A DNA stretch of 64,000 nucleotides from Oscillospiraceae bacterium (GTDB taxonomy: Bacteria > Bacillota > Clostridia > Oscillospirales > Oscillospiraceae), in the NCBI GenBank assembly GCA_017415425.1, contig JAFQGT010000019.1, positions 62,001-126,000 on the forward strand, given 5' to 3'. The notes beneath the pieces are model-generated. The model was not told where the DNA came from. It saw only the letters and a program-made list of their open reading frames with translations, and did no database searches. Shown one piece after another: positions 51,457-60,298 of the stretch. Made by a program: the position numbers and the translations under genes. Position 1 is the first letter of the stretch. Every line of letters begins with the position of its first letter.

Positions 51457-51893
51457 TGATCATACGAGAAATGACGGCAGGGGATGTGCCTGCTATTGCG
51501 GAACTGGAGCGGATCTGCTTTGGTGACCCGTGGAGCGAGAACAGCATCGCTAAGGAACTAAATAACCGCCTTTCCTACTGGCTGGTTGCGGAGATAGACA
51601 GCCGTATCGCAGGCTATGTGGGAACGCAATCTGTACTGGATATGACAGATATGATGAACATTGCGGTGTCACCGGATTTTCGCAGACAGGGTGTCGCGGA
51701 GGCGCTGATGACGTCCCTTATCAATGAACTGTCCTGTAGAGGTATGATTGGTCTTATGCTGGAGGTGCGGGTCAGCAATACTCCGGCCATCGGATTATAT
51801 GAAAAACTTGGATTTACCGTAGCTGGTAGAAGACCGAACTATTATCGCAATCCCCGGGAAGATGCGTTGATTATGAGAAAGGAGTTGACCTGA
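51453..51893 (+). CDS. rimI: Ribosomal protein S18-alanine N-acetyltransferase RimI
   Basis: GNAT acetyltransferase. The 146-residue protein has the acetyl-CoA motif NIAVSPDFRRQGVAEALM, the VRVSNTPAIGLYEKLGF helix and the RRPNYYRNPREDALIMRKEL end typical of RimI. It overlaps polA by 4 bp and tsaD by 1 bp. In most Bacillota rimI lies in a tsaE-tsaB-rimI-tsaD set. Here tsaE and tsaB are not adjacent, and polA precedes instead. Confidence 0.9.
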   Translation: MMIIREMTAGDVPAIAELERICFGDPWSENSIAKELNNRLSYWLVAEIDSRIAGYVGTQSVLDMTDMMNIAVSPDFRRQGVAEALMTSLINELSCRGMIGLMLEVRVSNTPAIGLYEKLGFTVAGRRPNYYRNPREDALIMRKELT

Positions 51894-52909
51894 TGAATAT
51901 ATTGGCAGTGGAATCCTCCTGCGATGAAACAGCGGTTGCGATCGTGAAGGATGGCAGGGAAGTGCTTACTGATTGTATTGCATCTCAGGTCGACCTGCAC
52001 CGCATATACGGCGGTGTGGTTCCGGAGATCGCCTCCCGGATGCACATTGAAGCGATCTACGGACTTGCTGATCAAGCATTGGAAAAAACGGGATTATCCC
52101 GGGAGGATATTGATGCTGTGGCGGTGACCTATGCGCCGGGACTGATCGGCGCGGTATTGGTAGGTGTGAATTTTGCCAAGTCTGTGGCACTGGCGCTGGA
52201 CAAACCGTTGATTCCTGTGCATCATATTCGTGGGCATATCGCAGCCAATTATATAGCATATCCGGACTTGAAGCCTCCTTTCCTGTGCCTGGTTGTATCC
52301 GGCGGTCATACAGTGATCGTAGATGTGCAGGACTACACCAAAATGGAAATTCTGGGCACAACCCTTGATGACGCAGCAGGTGAGTGCTTCGATAAGGTTG
52401 GTCGCGTATTGGGTATGCCGTATCCCGGGGGTGCAGCTCTGGACAAGGCTGCATCGCAGGGCGATGATACTAAATATCAACTGCCCCGTTCAAAGCCCGG
52501 TCAGAACCCATATGATATGAGCTTTTCGGGTTTGAAAACCGCTGCCATCAATTTGATTCACCACGCCCAGCAGGTGGGTGAGGAATTGGATATTAATAGT
52601 CTTTGCGCGTCATTCTGTGGCGCGGTATCTGATACATTGGTACCCCGCGTGGTAATGGCTATGGAACAGACCGGATACAGAAAGTTGGCTGTGGCCGGCG
52701 GCGTTGCTGCTAACTCGCGCATTCGCAGAGATATTCAGGCGGCAGCGGCAAGATTGGGCGCTGAGGTCTATTTGCCACCCTTATCTTTATGCGGTGATAA
52801 TGCAGCAATGATAGGTTCGCAGGGATACTTTGAACTTCTGGCAGGAAATACTTCAGATATGACCCTGAATGCCTACGCAACAAAATCAATATTAGGTGAA
52901 ACTTTGTGA
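51893..52909 (+). CDS. tsaD: tRNA N6-adenosine threonylcarbamoyltransferase TsaD
   Basis: Transfers threonylcarbamoyl to A37 of ANN-decoding tRNAs, working with TsaB and TsaE. The 338-residue ASKHA-fold protein has NILAVESSCDETAVAIV, the metal-binding HHIRGHIAAN and LVVSGGHT, the GEC-FDKVGR loop, and VAGGVAANSRIRR. Last gene of the cysS-polA-rimI-tsaD transcript, followed by a terminator. Confidence 0.96.
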   Translation: MNILAVESSCDETAVAIVKDGREVLTDCIASQVDLHRIYGGVVPEIASRMHIEAIYGLADQALEKTGLSREDIDAVAVTYAPGLIGAVLVGVNFAKSVALALDKPLIPVHHIRGHIAANYIAYPDLKPPFLCLVVSGGHTVIVDVQDYTKMEILGTTLDDAAGECFDKVGRVLGMPYPGGAALDKAASQGDDTKYQLPRSKPGQNPYDMSFSGLKTAAINLIHHAQQVGEELDINSLCASFCGAVSDTLVPRVVMAMEQTGYRKLAVAGGVAANSRIRRDIQAAAARLGAEVYLPPLSLCGDNAAMIGSQGYFELLAGNTSDMTLNAYATKSILGETL

Positions 52910-52912
52910 TTT

Positions 52913-52940
52913 ATGCAGGGAGCGATACCGCTCCCTGCAT
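52913..52940 (+). terminator. Terminator after tsaD
   Basis: ATGCAGGGAGCG/CGCTCCCTGCAT with a 4-nt loop, then CTTTATATAT. Confidence 0.85.
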
Positions 52941-53317
52941 CTTTATATATAGGGTTTACACTGTATAATATTCGTGTGATATTCTTTGGCTCGGTAAAAT
53001 ATTTTACCATTGGTTATAAAAAGTTTGTTTTTTGACAAAAAATTATAAAAAACACCATTATATTAAGGTGAAAATGAGGTTATCCTGTGGAAAAACCTGT
53101 GGATTATGTGTATAAGTTATGTATAATTATGAATACAACAGATGTTTAACATAAATCTATTTGGAAAATTTGCGATAATTTTAAGTTATTTGAGAAAATA
53201 TATGAAAAATAAGCAAGAAATCCTTCGCAAATTTGATAGCATACCTGTATCGATTAACAATGTCATAAATATTATGAAATTATATTCAATATCATAATGC
53301 CCCTATGATAACGGAAA
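52941..53317. other. AT-rich intergenic region with a DnaA-box-like cluster
   Basis: No coding frame or RNA gene is evident. At 53080-53115, TTATCC is followed by TGTGGAAAA (53086-53094), TGTGGATTA (53098-53106) and TGTGTATAA (53107-53115), three close relatives of the DnaA box TGTGGATAA in the same orientation. A very AT-rich stretch follows. The flanking genes converge on this gap, unlike at a normal chromosomal origin, so I call it only a possible DnaA-binding cluster. Confidence 0.5.
53166..53234. repeat. 10-bp perfect inverted repeat
   Basis: AAATTTGCGA (53166-53175) and TCGCAAATTT (53225-53234) flank 49 nt of AT-rich DNA, next to the DnaA-box-like cluster. It could be a long-looped hairpin or a pair of protein-binding half-sites. 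Confidence 0.45.
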
Positions 53318-53345
53318 AAATCGCACTGCAACAGCAGTGCGATTT
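53318..53345 (-). terminator. Terminator of the aromatic amino acid operon
   Basis: AAATCGCACTGC/GCAGTGCGATTT with a 4-nt loop, then TTTTTTCCG on the minus strand, 3 bp past the aroQ stop. Confidence 0.9.
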
Positions 53346-53347
53346 GC

Positions 53348-53782
53348 TTATTTTCCGTATTTCTCGTTCAAATATTCCATTGCCTGCCGATAGCCGTCAA
53401 TGCCTTGTCCCTTGATGCAGTGTTCGCAATACATTCCCACATAGGAGATCTGGCGAAAAGACTCCCGTGCGTCTACATCCGAGATGTGAACCTCCACTGC
53501 CGGGATACATACTGCCTTCAAGGCATCTAAAATTGCAACAGAGGTATGGGTATAAGCGGCAGGATTGATGACAATTCCGTCAATCTTTCCGTAAGCGGCC
53601 TGGATTTGATCTACAATGTCGCCTTCGTGATTGGATTGATAATGCTCGGCCTTTACACCAAGGGTATCAGCAGTTTGGGCGATAAGATCAAGCAGATTCT
53701 GAAATGTCTGATTGCCGTATATTTCCGGCTCTCTTAAGCCAAGCATATTGATGTTGGGGCCGTTGAGGATGAGAATTTTCAT
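53348..53782 (-). CDS. aroQ: Type II 3-dehydroquinate dehydratase
   Basis: Third step of the shikimate pathway. The 144-residue protein shows LILNGPNINMLGLREPEIYG with the catalytic Tyr, YQSNHEGDIVDQIQ, INPAAYTHTSVAILDAL and VEVHISDVDARESFR. Last gene of the operon, overlapping the aroE/aroK fusion by 4 bp. Confidence 0.96.
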   Translation of the reverse strand: MKILILNGPNINMLGLREPEIYGNQTFQNLLDLIAQTADTLGVKAEHYQSNHEGDIVDQIQAAYGKIDGIVINPAAYTHTSVAILDALKAVCIPAVEVHISDVDARESFRQISYVGMYCEHCIKGQGIDGYRQAMEYLNEKYGK

Positions 53783-55002
53783 AGAAGCTCCTCCAGATTA
53801 AAGATTGCAGACAGAGTTCTGGCCAGGGTGTTATCGTTATTTACAATGAAATCTGCAAATCTTTTGTAGTATGGTTTGCGCTGTGCATACATTAAGGCCA
53901 AATCCTGGGACTGTGACAGAGGTCGTCCCTCTGTGGGCAGCTGTTCCAGGCTGCGTTGAATCCAGATGATCCTGCCGTTCTGGTGGAGGATTGGATAGTT
54001 TTCCTCCCGTGTTACACAACCGCCTCCGGTTGCGATCACAAGGCCGGATTGGATACCTAGTTGTGAAAGGACCTCAGTCTCTCTTTTCCGAAATCCCGCT
54101 TCGCCTTCTGCGGCAAAGATTTCGGGAATTTCCATTCCTGCCATTATTTTAATTTCCTCATCTGCATCCCGGAATGTTCTTCCGGTAGCGTCCGCAAGCA
54201 TCCTGCCGATGGTGGATTTGCCGCAGCCTGGCATACCAATCAAAATCAGATTTTCCATCTGACAGAGAAGGTTATTGTAGATTTGGCCGATTACATTATC
54301 GGAAATGATATTGCCTGTAAACCATTCTGCACTTTCTTTTGCCTGGGCTATCAACATCCAAAGACCGTTTATAGCAACAAGGCCACGGCGCTCTGCATCC
54401 ATAAGCAGTTGCGTTCTTGCAGGGTTGTAAACCACGTCCAGCACGCCCTTCAGTTGGGGAAACAGTGACAGATCTACGGGGGAGACGCCGGTATTCGGGT
54501 ACATACCAACCGGGGTCGTATTGACAATAATGGAGGTATCCGGATGTAGATGCAGCGTTCCGTAGTGATTTTCTCCAGCGCGGGAGATAACGATCACATT
54601 CGCGCCCAGTTCTTTCAGAACAACCGCGGCCGTTGCAGAGGCTCCGCCGCTGCCAAGCACCAAAACCTTCTTTCCGTCCACCTGTAGTCCGGATCGGGTG
54701 ACCATAGACAGAAAACCGAAATAATCGGTATTGTGTCCAATCAGACGGCCGTCTTGCCGGCGCACAATCGTATTAACTGCTCCGATCTTTTTTGCCCGAT
54801 CGGTCAGGTCATCCAGATAGGGGATAACTGCTTTTTTATATGGGATTGTCACATTTATGCCGGTAAAATCATCTGCACACAGAAAGTCTGACAATTGGTC
54901 TGGTTCTTTCTCAAACAGGTGATATTCGTACTCTCCCAGTTGACTATGGATCTGGGGCGAGTAGCTGTGAGCGAGTTTCCGGCCGAGTAAGCCGCAAATC
55001 AT
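53779..55002 (-). CDS. Shikimate dehydrogenase-shikimate kinase fusion (AroE-AroK)
   Basis: Bifunctional enzyme for steps four and five of the shikimate pathway. Residues 1 to about 245 are AroE: GRKLAHSYSPQIHSQLG, GINVTIPYK, GAVNTIV, NTDYFGF, NADP loop VLGSGGASATA, NTTPVGMYPN. Residues about 252-407 are AroK: Walker A LIGMPGCGKSTIGRML, shikimate-binding DADEEI and FRKRETEV, then VIATGGGCV and the lid EGRPLS. A methionine at the junction (CQMENLILIG) marks the former aroK start. The fusion ensures equal amounts and possibly channelling. It is joined to pheA by a 1-bp overlap. Confidence 0.95.
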   Translation of the reverse strand: MICGLLGRKLAHSYSPQIHSQLGEYEYHLFEKEPDQLSDFLCADDFTGINVTIPYKKAVIPYLDDLTDRAKKIGAVNTIVRRQDGRLIGHNTDYFGFLSMVTRSGLQVDGKKVLVLGSGGASATAAVVLKELGANVIVISRAGENHYGTLHLHPDTSIIVNTTPVGMYPNTGVSPVDLSLFPQLKGVLDVVYNPARTQLLMDAERRGLVAINGLWMLIAQAKESAEWFTGNIISDNVIGQIYNNLLCQMENLILIGMPGCGKSTIGRMLADATGRTFRDADEEIKIMAGMEIPEIFAAEGEAGFRKRETEVLSQLGIQSGLVIATGGGCVTREENYPILHQNGRIIWIQRSLEQLPTEGRPLSQSQDLALMYAQRKPYYKRFADFIVNNDNTLARTLSAIFNLEELL

Positions 55003-56144
55003 TAGACCACCTCAGTATAGCTTCCCAAGTATTTAAAATCGTCACACAGATCGTCCAGCTCACACATTAACTGGACAAACTCGTCGGAGTATATGGAGGT
55101 TTCCAGATCAAAGTAGAACATAAATTCAAAGTCCCGATCGGGAATGGGTCTGGACTCCAATTTAATCACATTGATGCCCAGTACATACAGTCGGGCAAGG
55201 ACTTTATAAAGCGCGCCAGGCTTATGAGAGAGCACCATCATAATGCTGGTCTTGTCCGAACCGGGATAAATCTCAAGATTTTTACTAATGCAGATAAACC
55301 GCGTGCGGTTGTTACCCTTGTCTTGAATGGAATCGCTGAGACTTTTCAGACCATATAATTCCTCGCAGGTATGACTGGAAATGGCTGCAATATCCAATCG
55401 TCCGGATTTTGCTACCATACTGGCAGCAACTGCGGTGTTTTCTACAGGAATAACTTTAATACCGGGTAGTGTCTTCAAAAATTCACTGCACTGATTGATT
55501 GCTTGCTCGTGGGAATAAATCTCGGTGATCTGAGAGAGCTTTGCGCCGGGATTTGCAATCAAATTGTGATCGATCTTCATACGGAAGGACCGGACGATGG
55601 AGAAGTTATGGTGGATCATCAAATCATAGACTTTCTTCACCGAGCCGGCAGTTGAATTTTCAATCGGCAAGATTCCATACTGGCAAAGACCTTGCTCAAT
55701 GGCATTGAATACCCCGTCGAAATTCTTGAAATACATAATAAAAGGATTTCGAATCATCCGCTCACAAGCGATTTGAGAATAAGCACCCTCCACACCCTGG
55801 CAAGCAACCATAGGCGCCTGAGGAAAAAGATTATCGGTACTCTCAATAGATTTAGTAATATCCTTATACAACTGAGTTACCGCGCTGTTGCGCTTGCTTT
55901 GATAGCTGCGGCTCAATTCAAATAGCATCGAATACAAAACCCGTGTATAATTTGCCATATCTGGTCCAGCCTTTTTTGCCACTTCTTGTAGGATCTCCCG
56001 TTCCCGGGCAGGAACGTGAATGGGCATATTATGCGCTTTCTTGTAATCGGCAATTTGTGCCGATGCTTCCATTCGCTTTATAAACAACTTAACCAAAGCA
56101 TTATCGATATCATCAATTTGGTTTCGCAGATCCTTGAGTTCCAT
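55002..56144 (-). CDS. pheA: Bifunctional chorismate mutase/prephenate dehydratase (P-protein)
   Basis: Makes phenylpyruvate from chorismate. The 380-residue protein has the AroQ-class chorismate mutase helices at the N terminus (MELKDLRNQIDDIDNALVKLFIKRM), then prephenate dehydratase (GVEGAYSQIA, LPIENSTAGSV, NRTRFICI). The C-terminal ACT domain has GALYKVL and ESRPIPDRDFEFMFYFD, the ESRP site for phenylalanine feedback. AGGAGG is 6 nt before the ATG at 56144. It lies 10 bp after aroC. Confidence 0.95.
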   Translation of the reverse strand: MELKDLRNQIDDIDNALVKLFIKRMEASAQIADYKKAHNMPIHVPAREREILQEVAKKAGPDMANYTRVLYSMLFELSRSYQSKRNSAVTQLYKDITKSIESTDNLFPQAPMVACQGVEGAYSQIACERMIRNPFIMYFKNFDGVFNAIEQGLCQYGILPIENSTAGSVKKVYDLMIHHNFSIVRSFRMKIDHNLIANPGAKLSQITEIYSHEQAINQCSEFLKTLPGIKVIPVENTAVAASMVAKSGRLDIAAISSHTCEELYGLKSLSDSIQDKGNNRTRFICISKNLEIYPGSDKTSIMMVLSHKPGALYKVLARLYVLGINVIKLESRPIPDRDFEFMFYFDLETSIYSDEFVQLMCELDDLCDDFKYLGSYTEVV

Positions 56145-56154
56145 TATAAACCTC

Positions 56155-57237
56155 CTAGAAAATTCCGGCAGACAAACAAGCATCCATCACGGCAATTGCT
56201 GCGGCTGCTTCCACAACGGGAACCGCCCGGGGAACGATACACGGATCGTGACGACCTTGCACGGTAAGAATTGTATTTTCTTTTTCGTCAAGATTTATCG
56301 TGTTTTGTTCCATTGCGATTGAGGCAGTGGGTTTGATCGCAGTTTGGAACACAAGCGGCATACCTGTGGTGATTCCACCGAGAATACCACCTGCATTGTT
56401 GCTAAGTGTCTGAACCTTCCCATCTGTGATTGTATACGGATCATTGTTCTGGCTTCCACGAAGATAGCTTCCACTGAATCCGGAACCGAAGTCCAGACCT
56501 TTTACAGCCGGAATCCCATATACGATCTGCGCGATCCGGCTTTCCATACCGCCAAACATAGGATCACCGATTCCGGCAGGCAGACCAGTGATGATACACT
56601 CAATAATACCGCCAACACTGTCGCCGGCAGCTTTTGCTTTGGCGATTTCCTCCTGCATTCTCTGACCGGCGGCAGGATTGGTAACCGGGAAATCTGTACC
56701 GATGGAACAAAAGTCCGGATTGACCCAATCCAGATAGATGGGGTCATCTGCAACGCCTGCAATTACGCTGATATGGGCGCAGATCAGAATTCCCTTTTGC
56801 TCCAGCCATTGCTTGCAAAGACCGCCGGCAATGCACAAAGGAGCGGTGAGACGCCCGGAGAAATGTCCGCCGCCTGCTACATCCTGATAACCACCGTATT
56901 TGACCTGGGCAGGATAATCTGCGTGTCCCGGGCGGGGGCAAACCTTCAAATTGTCGTAATCGATGGAACGGGTATTGTTGTTATGGATCACTGCGGCAAT
57001 GGGAGCGCCGCAAGTGAAATCGTTAAGTATACCGGCAAGAAATTCGGGACGATCTTCTTCTTTACGTGTGGTGGAGTATGCATTTTGACCCGGAGCACGA
57101 CGGTTCAAAAACTGCTGTAGCTTTTCGGTATCCACCGATAATCCGGCTGGTATACCGTCCAGAGTCATACCGATAGCCGGCCCGTGAGATTGGCCAAAAA
57201 TAGAAAGTTTTAAGTTTTCACCGTATGTACTGCTCAT
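56155..57237 (-). CDS. aroC: Chorismate synthase
   Basis: Seventh shikimate step, EPSP to chorismate with reduced FMN. The 360-residue protein starts MSSTYGENLKLSIFGQSHGPAIG and contains RRAPGQNAYSTTRKEEDRPEFLAG, RPGHADYPA, GGGHFSGRLTAPLC and GGILGGITTGMPLVF, with the catalytic His residues in SHG and GRHDPC. GGGAGG is 5 nt before the ATG. Its start region overlaps aroA by 20 bp. Confidence 0.96.
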   Translation of the reverse strand: MSSTYGENLKLSIFGQSHGPAIGMTLDGIPAGLSVDTEKLQQFLNRRAPGQNAYSTTRKEEDRPEFLAGILNDFTCGAPIAAVIHNNNTRSIDYDNLKVCPRPGHADYPAQVKYGGYQDVAGGGHFSGRLTAPLCIAGGLCKQWLEQKGILICAHISVIAGVADDPIYLDWVNPDFCSIGTDFPVTNPAAGQRMQEEIAKAKAAGDSVGGIIECIITGLPAGIGDPMFGGMESRIAQIVYGIPAVKGLDFGSGFSGSYLRGSQNNDPYTITDGKVQTLSNNAGGILGGITTGMPLVFQTAIKPTASIAMEQNTINLDEKENTILTVQGRHDPCIVPRAVPVVEAAAAIAVMDACLSAGIF

Positions 57238-58414
57238 AATTACCTCCCAATTGTTTGTAGTCCTGCCAGAATTTAGGGTAGGATTTTGCTACACATTCTG
57301 CGCCCAGGATGGTTACCGGTCCATCTGCGATTGTAGCGCCGATTGCGGCAGCCATAGCAATGCGGTGATCGCCGGCGGCATCGATGGTGCAGCTGCGGAA
57401 CTTGCCGGGCGACATCTGTAGTGTGTTTTCTGTGGCTTCAATTTGAATTCCGAAAGCTTCCATCATACGGCTGACAGAATCCACCCGGTCCGATTCCTTC
57501 AGCCGCAAGCGGGAAATGTCCGTAATCAATGCGCCGCTCGTTGCACCGAAAAAAATAGCCAAAATCGGCACAAGGTCCGGAATGTCTCCTGCAGAGACTG
57601 TTTGAAATTCTTCAGATTGCTCAAGCATTGAAACAATTGCACGATCTCCCTGTACGGAGTCAGGATTCAGGTGTGTCACATTCACGCAGCTACCCAGTTT
57701 ATGAGCAACCAGAAAAAACGCTGCGTTGCTCCAGTCGCCCTCTACCCATACCAGACCGGGCGTGTGAAAGGGGCGGCATCCTGTGATGATATTATCATCA
57801 TTGTGGATGCCGAAGACAGACATAACCTGTTTCGTAATGTCGACGTATGGTTTGGATTGTAGCTTTCCTGTAATCGTAATATGGCTTTGTCCCGGAATCA
57901 GAGCGGTAGCCAGCAGCAGGCCGGTGATAAACTGACTGGATACAGAGCCGCTGACGGTATAATCGCCGGGCAGAAGCTGACCGTTGATACAAATGGTTGC
58001 TTCTGTGGGTCTTGAAAGCTTAGCGCCCATTCGCTCCAACTCTTCCCAAAGGGGAGACAGTGGGCGATAGGGAAGTCGGCCGGACATATATATGGTTGCG
58101 TTAACACCCAATGCACATACAACCGGAAGCAGAAAACGCAATGTGGATCCGCTTTCTCTGCAGTCAAGTACCGCCTGTTCCGGTAGATTTGTTACGGGAA
58201 TTATCCGATAACCGCTGTCAGTGCGGACAATCTCTGCGCCCAGAGCTTGCAGACATCCAACAGTTGCCTCAATGTCCTGGTTGGTGTCTGTACATTCCAG
58301 TTCAGTGGGACCATCGGAGAACGCAGCACAGATCAACATCCTATGAGCCACGGATTTTGATGAGACCGCACGGACTGTACCGCTTAGTTTTTTGGGATAT
58401 ATGGTAATATCCAT
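57218..58414 (-). CDS. aroA: 3-phosphoshikimate 1-carboxyvinyltransferase (EPSP synthase)
   Basis: Sixth shikimate step. The 398-residue protein has SSKSVAHRMLICAAF (phosphate-binding SKS-R), the DCRESGSTLRFLLPV motif, SSQFITGLLLA, GDWSNAAFF, DIPDLVPILA, RLKESDR and DHRIAMAAA. The ESGSTLRF form differs from the NAGTAMRP of enterobacterial AroA, which is common in Bacillota. I prefer the ATG at 58414; an ATG four codons upstream overlaps the aroB stop and is possible. Confidence 0.95.
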   Translation of the reverse strand: MDITIYPKKLSGTVRAVSSKSVAHRMLICAAFSDGPTELECTDTNQDIEATVGCLQALGAEIVRTDSGYRIIPVTNLPEQAVLDCRESGSTLRFLLPVVCALGVNATIYMSGRLPYRPLSPLWEELERMGAKLSRPTEATICINGQLLPGDYTVSGSVSSQFITGLLLATALIPGQSHITITGKLQSKPYVDITKQVMSVFGIHNDDNIITGCRPFHTPGLVWVEGDWSNAAFFLVAHKLGSCVNVTHLNPDSVQGDRAIVSMLEQSEEFQTVSAGDIPDLVPILAIFFGATSGALITDISRLRLKESDRVDSVSRMMEAFGIQIEATENTLQMSPGKFRSCTIDAAGDHRIAMAAAIGATIADGPVTILGAECVAKSYPKFWQDYKQLGGNYEQYIR

Positions 58415-58415
58415 A

Positions 58416-59471
58416 TCAAAGACCATCCTGAATGAAAGATTTCAGCATATCCACCGGTGTGGGAATAATTTCACAGTATCCGATTGCCCGGGGGACGATC
58501 AAATTCAAGCTGCTGCCTGCGCGTTTTTTGTCAGACAGCGCGCAGGTAAATAGTTGCTGGTCAGAATATTCCGTTACAGTGGGCAGCTTAAATTTATCCA
58601 ATACGGTCAACAGGTCAGAAAGGACAGCTCGTTCGCACAAATTTCTTGCGGCAGCCGCTTTTGTGACGATAGCCATACCTGTGGATACCGCCTGACCGTG
58701 AGAGATCATATAATTACTCAGTGTTTCGATGCTGTGACCAATGGTATGACCCAGATTTAATTTTTGACGCAAGCCGGTATCAAACTCGTCTGCACATACT
58801 GTGTCCCGTTTCAACTCAATGCATCTTATAATTACTTTTTCGCGATCAAAAGCAGAACCATTGTTCATCAGATGGTCAAATAATGCTGCATCATACAGCA
58901 TACCGTATTTGATCACCTCTGCACATCCGTCGGTAAAGATGTCGTGGGGAAGCGTTGTCAAAACCTCCGGGTCGCAGAGAACCAAATCGGGCTGGTAAAA
59001 AGCACCCACAAGGTTTTTTCCAACAGGCAGATCAATGGCGGTTTTTCCGCCAATAGAAGAATCCACCATTGCCAAAAGGGTGGTAGGGATTTGAACATAG
59101 GCAATTCCGCGAAGATAAGTTGCTGCGGAAAAACCGGCAATATCTCCAACCACACCGCCACCGAGAGCAACGATTGCATCCGAGCGTGTAATTTGGTTCT
59201 GGGCGAGAAAGTTCAGAATCTCCAAATAGTTTGTTGCGTTCTTACTGGTTTCTCCCGCCGGAAATACATAGTTTACTACTTGAAATCCTGTCAATTCCAA
59301 ACTATTTTGTACCTTGTCACCATAAAGAGGCCAGACGTGACTGTCGCTGATAATGGCGATCTTACAGGACGGTGTAAGTACTTGTTGCAGGTGGAGTCCG
59401 GCATCATTAAGGACGTTATTGCATACAATCACATAATATTGCTTGGATGCGGGGACGTTGATACGTGTCAT
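58416..59471 (-). CDS. aroB: 3-dehydroquinate synthase
   Basis: Second shikimate step, NAD- and metal-dependent. The 351-residue protein has the NAD motif ALGGGVVGDIAGFSAATYLRGI, the PTTLLAMVDSSIGGKTAIDLP loop, the metal-binding DGCAEVIKYG and NLGHTIGHSIE, and GHGQ-like SHGQAVSTGM. AGGAGG precedes the ATG by 10 nt. Its start overlaps the tyrA stop by 4 bp. Confidence 0.96.
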   Translation of the reverse strand: MTRINVPASKQYYVIVCNNVLNDAGLHLQQVLTPSCKIAIISDSHVWPLYGDKVQNSLELTGFQVVNYVFPAGETSKNATNYLEILNFLAQNQITRSDAIVALGGGVVGDIAGFSAATYLRGIAYVQIPTTLLAMVDSSIGGKTAIDLPVGKNLVGAFYQPDLVLCDPEVLTTLPHDIFTDGCAEVIKYGMLYDAALFDHLMNNGSAFDREKVIIRCIELKRDTVCADEFDTGLRQKLNLGHTIGHSIETLSNYMISHGQAVSTGMAIVTKAAAARNLCERAVLSDLLTVLDKFKLPTVTEYSDQQLFTCALSDKKRAGSSLNLIVPRAIGYCEIIPTPVDMLKSFIQDGL

Positions 59472-60298
59472 CCGTCTACTTCCTCCTTACAGCGCTTGCC
59501 TTCATCCAAAAGGGCAATCAGCGCATCGGTATCATTTGCCTGCAGGGCGTCCTGGTATGCTTCGAGACTTTTCATATATGTTTCCAGTTCGAAAAGTACA
59601 TTTTCTTTATTTGAAAGCATCAGTTCCGTCCACATAATTGGGTTTAGCCAGGCAACACGGGTGAGATCTTTGTAACTGCCTGCGGAAAAACCTTTGTGCT
59701 TCCGGGCAGTTGGGGATTTGATGAATGCATTGCTGAGCAAATGAGGCATTTGTGATGTAAATGCGATCATAGCATCGTGTTCGCCTGCGGTAGTAACAGA
59801 GAAGGAACCAAATTTACAGGGCGAAAGTGCATCCACAGTACGCTGTAGCAACTGCGGATCGTCAAATCTTGGTGGTACTAGCACCATTGGTGCACCCTGG
59901 AAAAGATTGGATCGGCTGTACTTAAATCCGGAGTGATGAGAACCTGCCATAGGGTGACCGCCGACGAAGGTGAAACCAAACTTCTCCGCAAGAGGGAAAC
60001 AGTGGCTGCAGATCTGTTCCTTGACACCGCAGCAATCGATAACCAGGGTGTTAGGAGCAATCTGCTCAGCGTGGTCTTCTAACCACGAAATGCAACCGCT
60101 TGCGTGAACGGATAAAAGAATACAATCACAGTTACCTACCGTTTCATCATTTAAGACGCCGTGGACTGCACCGGCAAGATGTGCAAACTCCAGAATATTC
60201 TGGTCCAGATCATAGGCAAGAACAGTATGTCCAGCTTTGGAATATGCCCGAGCCATAGATCCGCCGATCAAGCCAAGGCCCAGAATTCCCACATTCAT
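59468..60298 (-). CDS. tyrA: Prephenate dehydrogenase
   Basis: Oxidises prephenate to 4-hydroxyphenylpyruvate for tyrosine. The 276-residue protein has the N-terminal NAD fold NVGILGLGLIGGSMARAY, the catalytic His in GGHPMAGSHHSGF and the helical C-terminal dimer domain with FTSQMPHLLSNA. It is the short form without an ACT domain, so feedback may be weak or rely on the attenuator. GGGAGG is 7 nt before the ATG at 60298. It overlaps aroF by 4 bp. Confidence 0.93.
   Translation of the reverse strand: MNVGILGLGLIGGSMARAYSKAGHTVLAYDLDQNILEFAHLAGAVHGVLNDETVGNCDCILLSVHASGCISWLEDHAEQIAPNTLVIDCCGVKEQICSHCFPLAEKFGFTFVGGHPMAGSHHSGFKYSRSNLFQGAPMVLVPPRFDDPQLLQRTVDALSPCKFGSFSVTTAGEHDAMIAFTSQMPHLLSNAFIKSPTARKHKGFSAGSYKDLTRVAWLNPIMWTELMLSNKENVLFELETYMKSLEAYQDALQANDTDALIALLDEGKRCKEEVDG

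Noticed and set aside
52941-53317. Chromosomal origin oriC
   Set aside because: Genes on both sides point toward the gap, and dnaA, dnaN, rpmH and gidA are absent. I kept only the weaker claim of a DnaA-box-like cluster.
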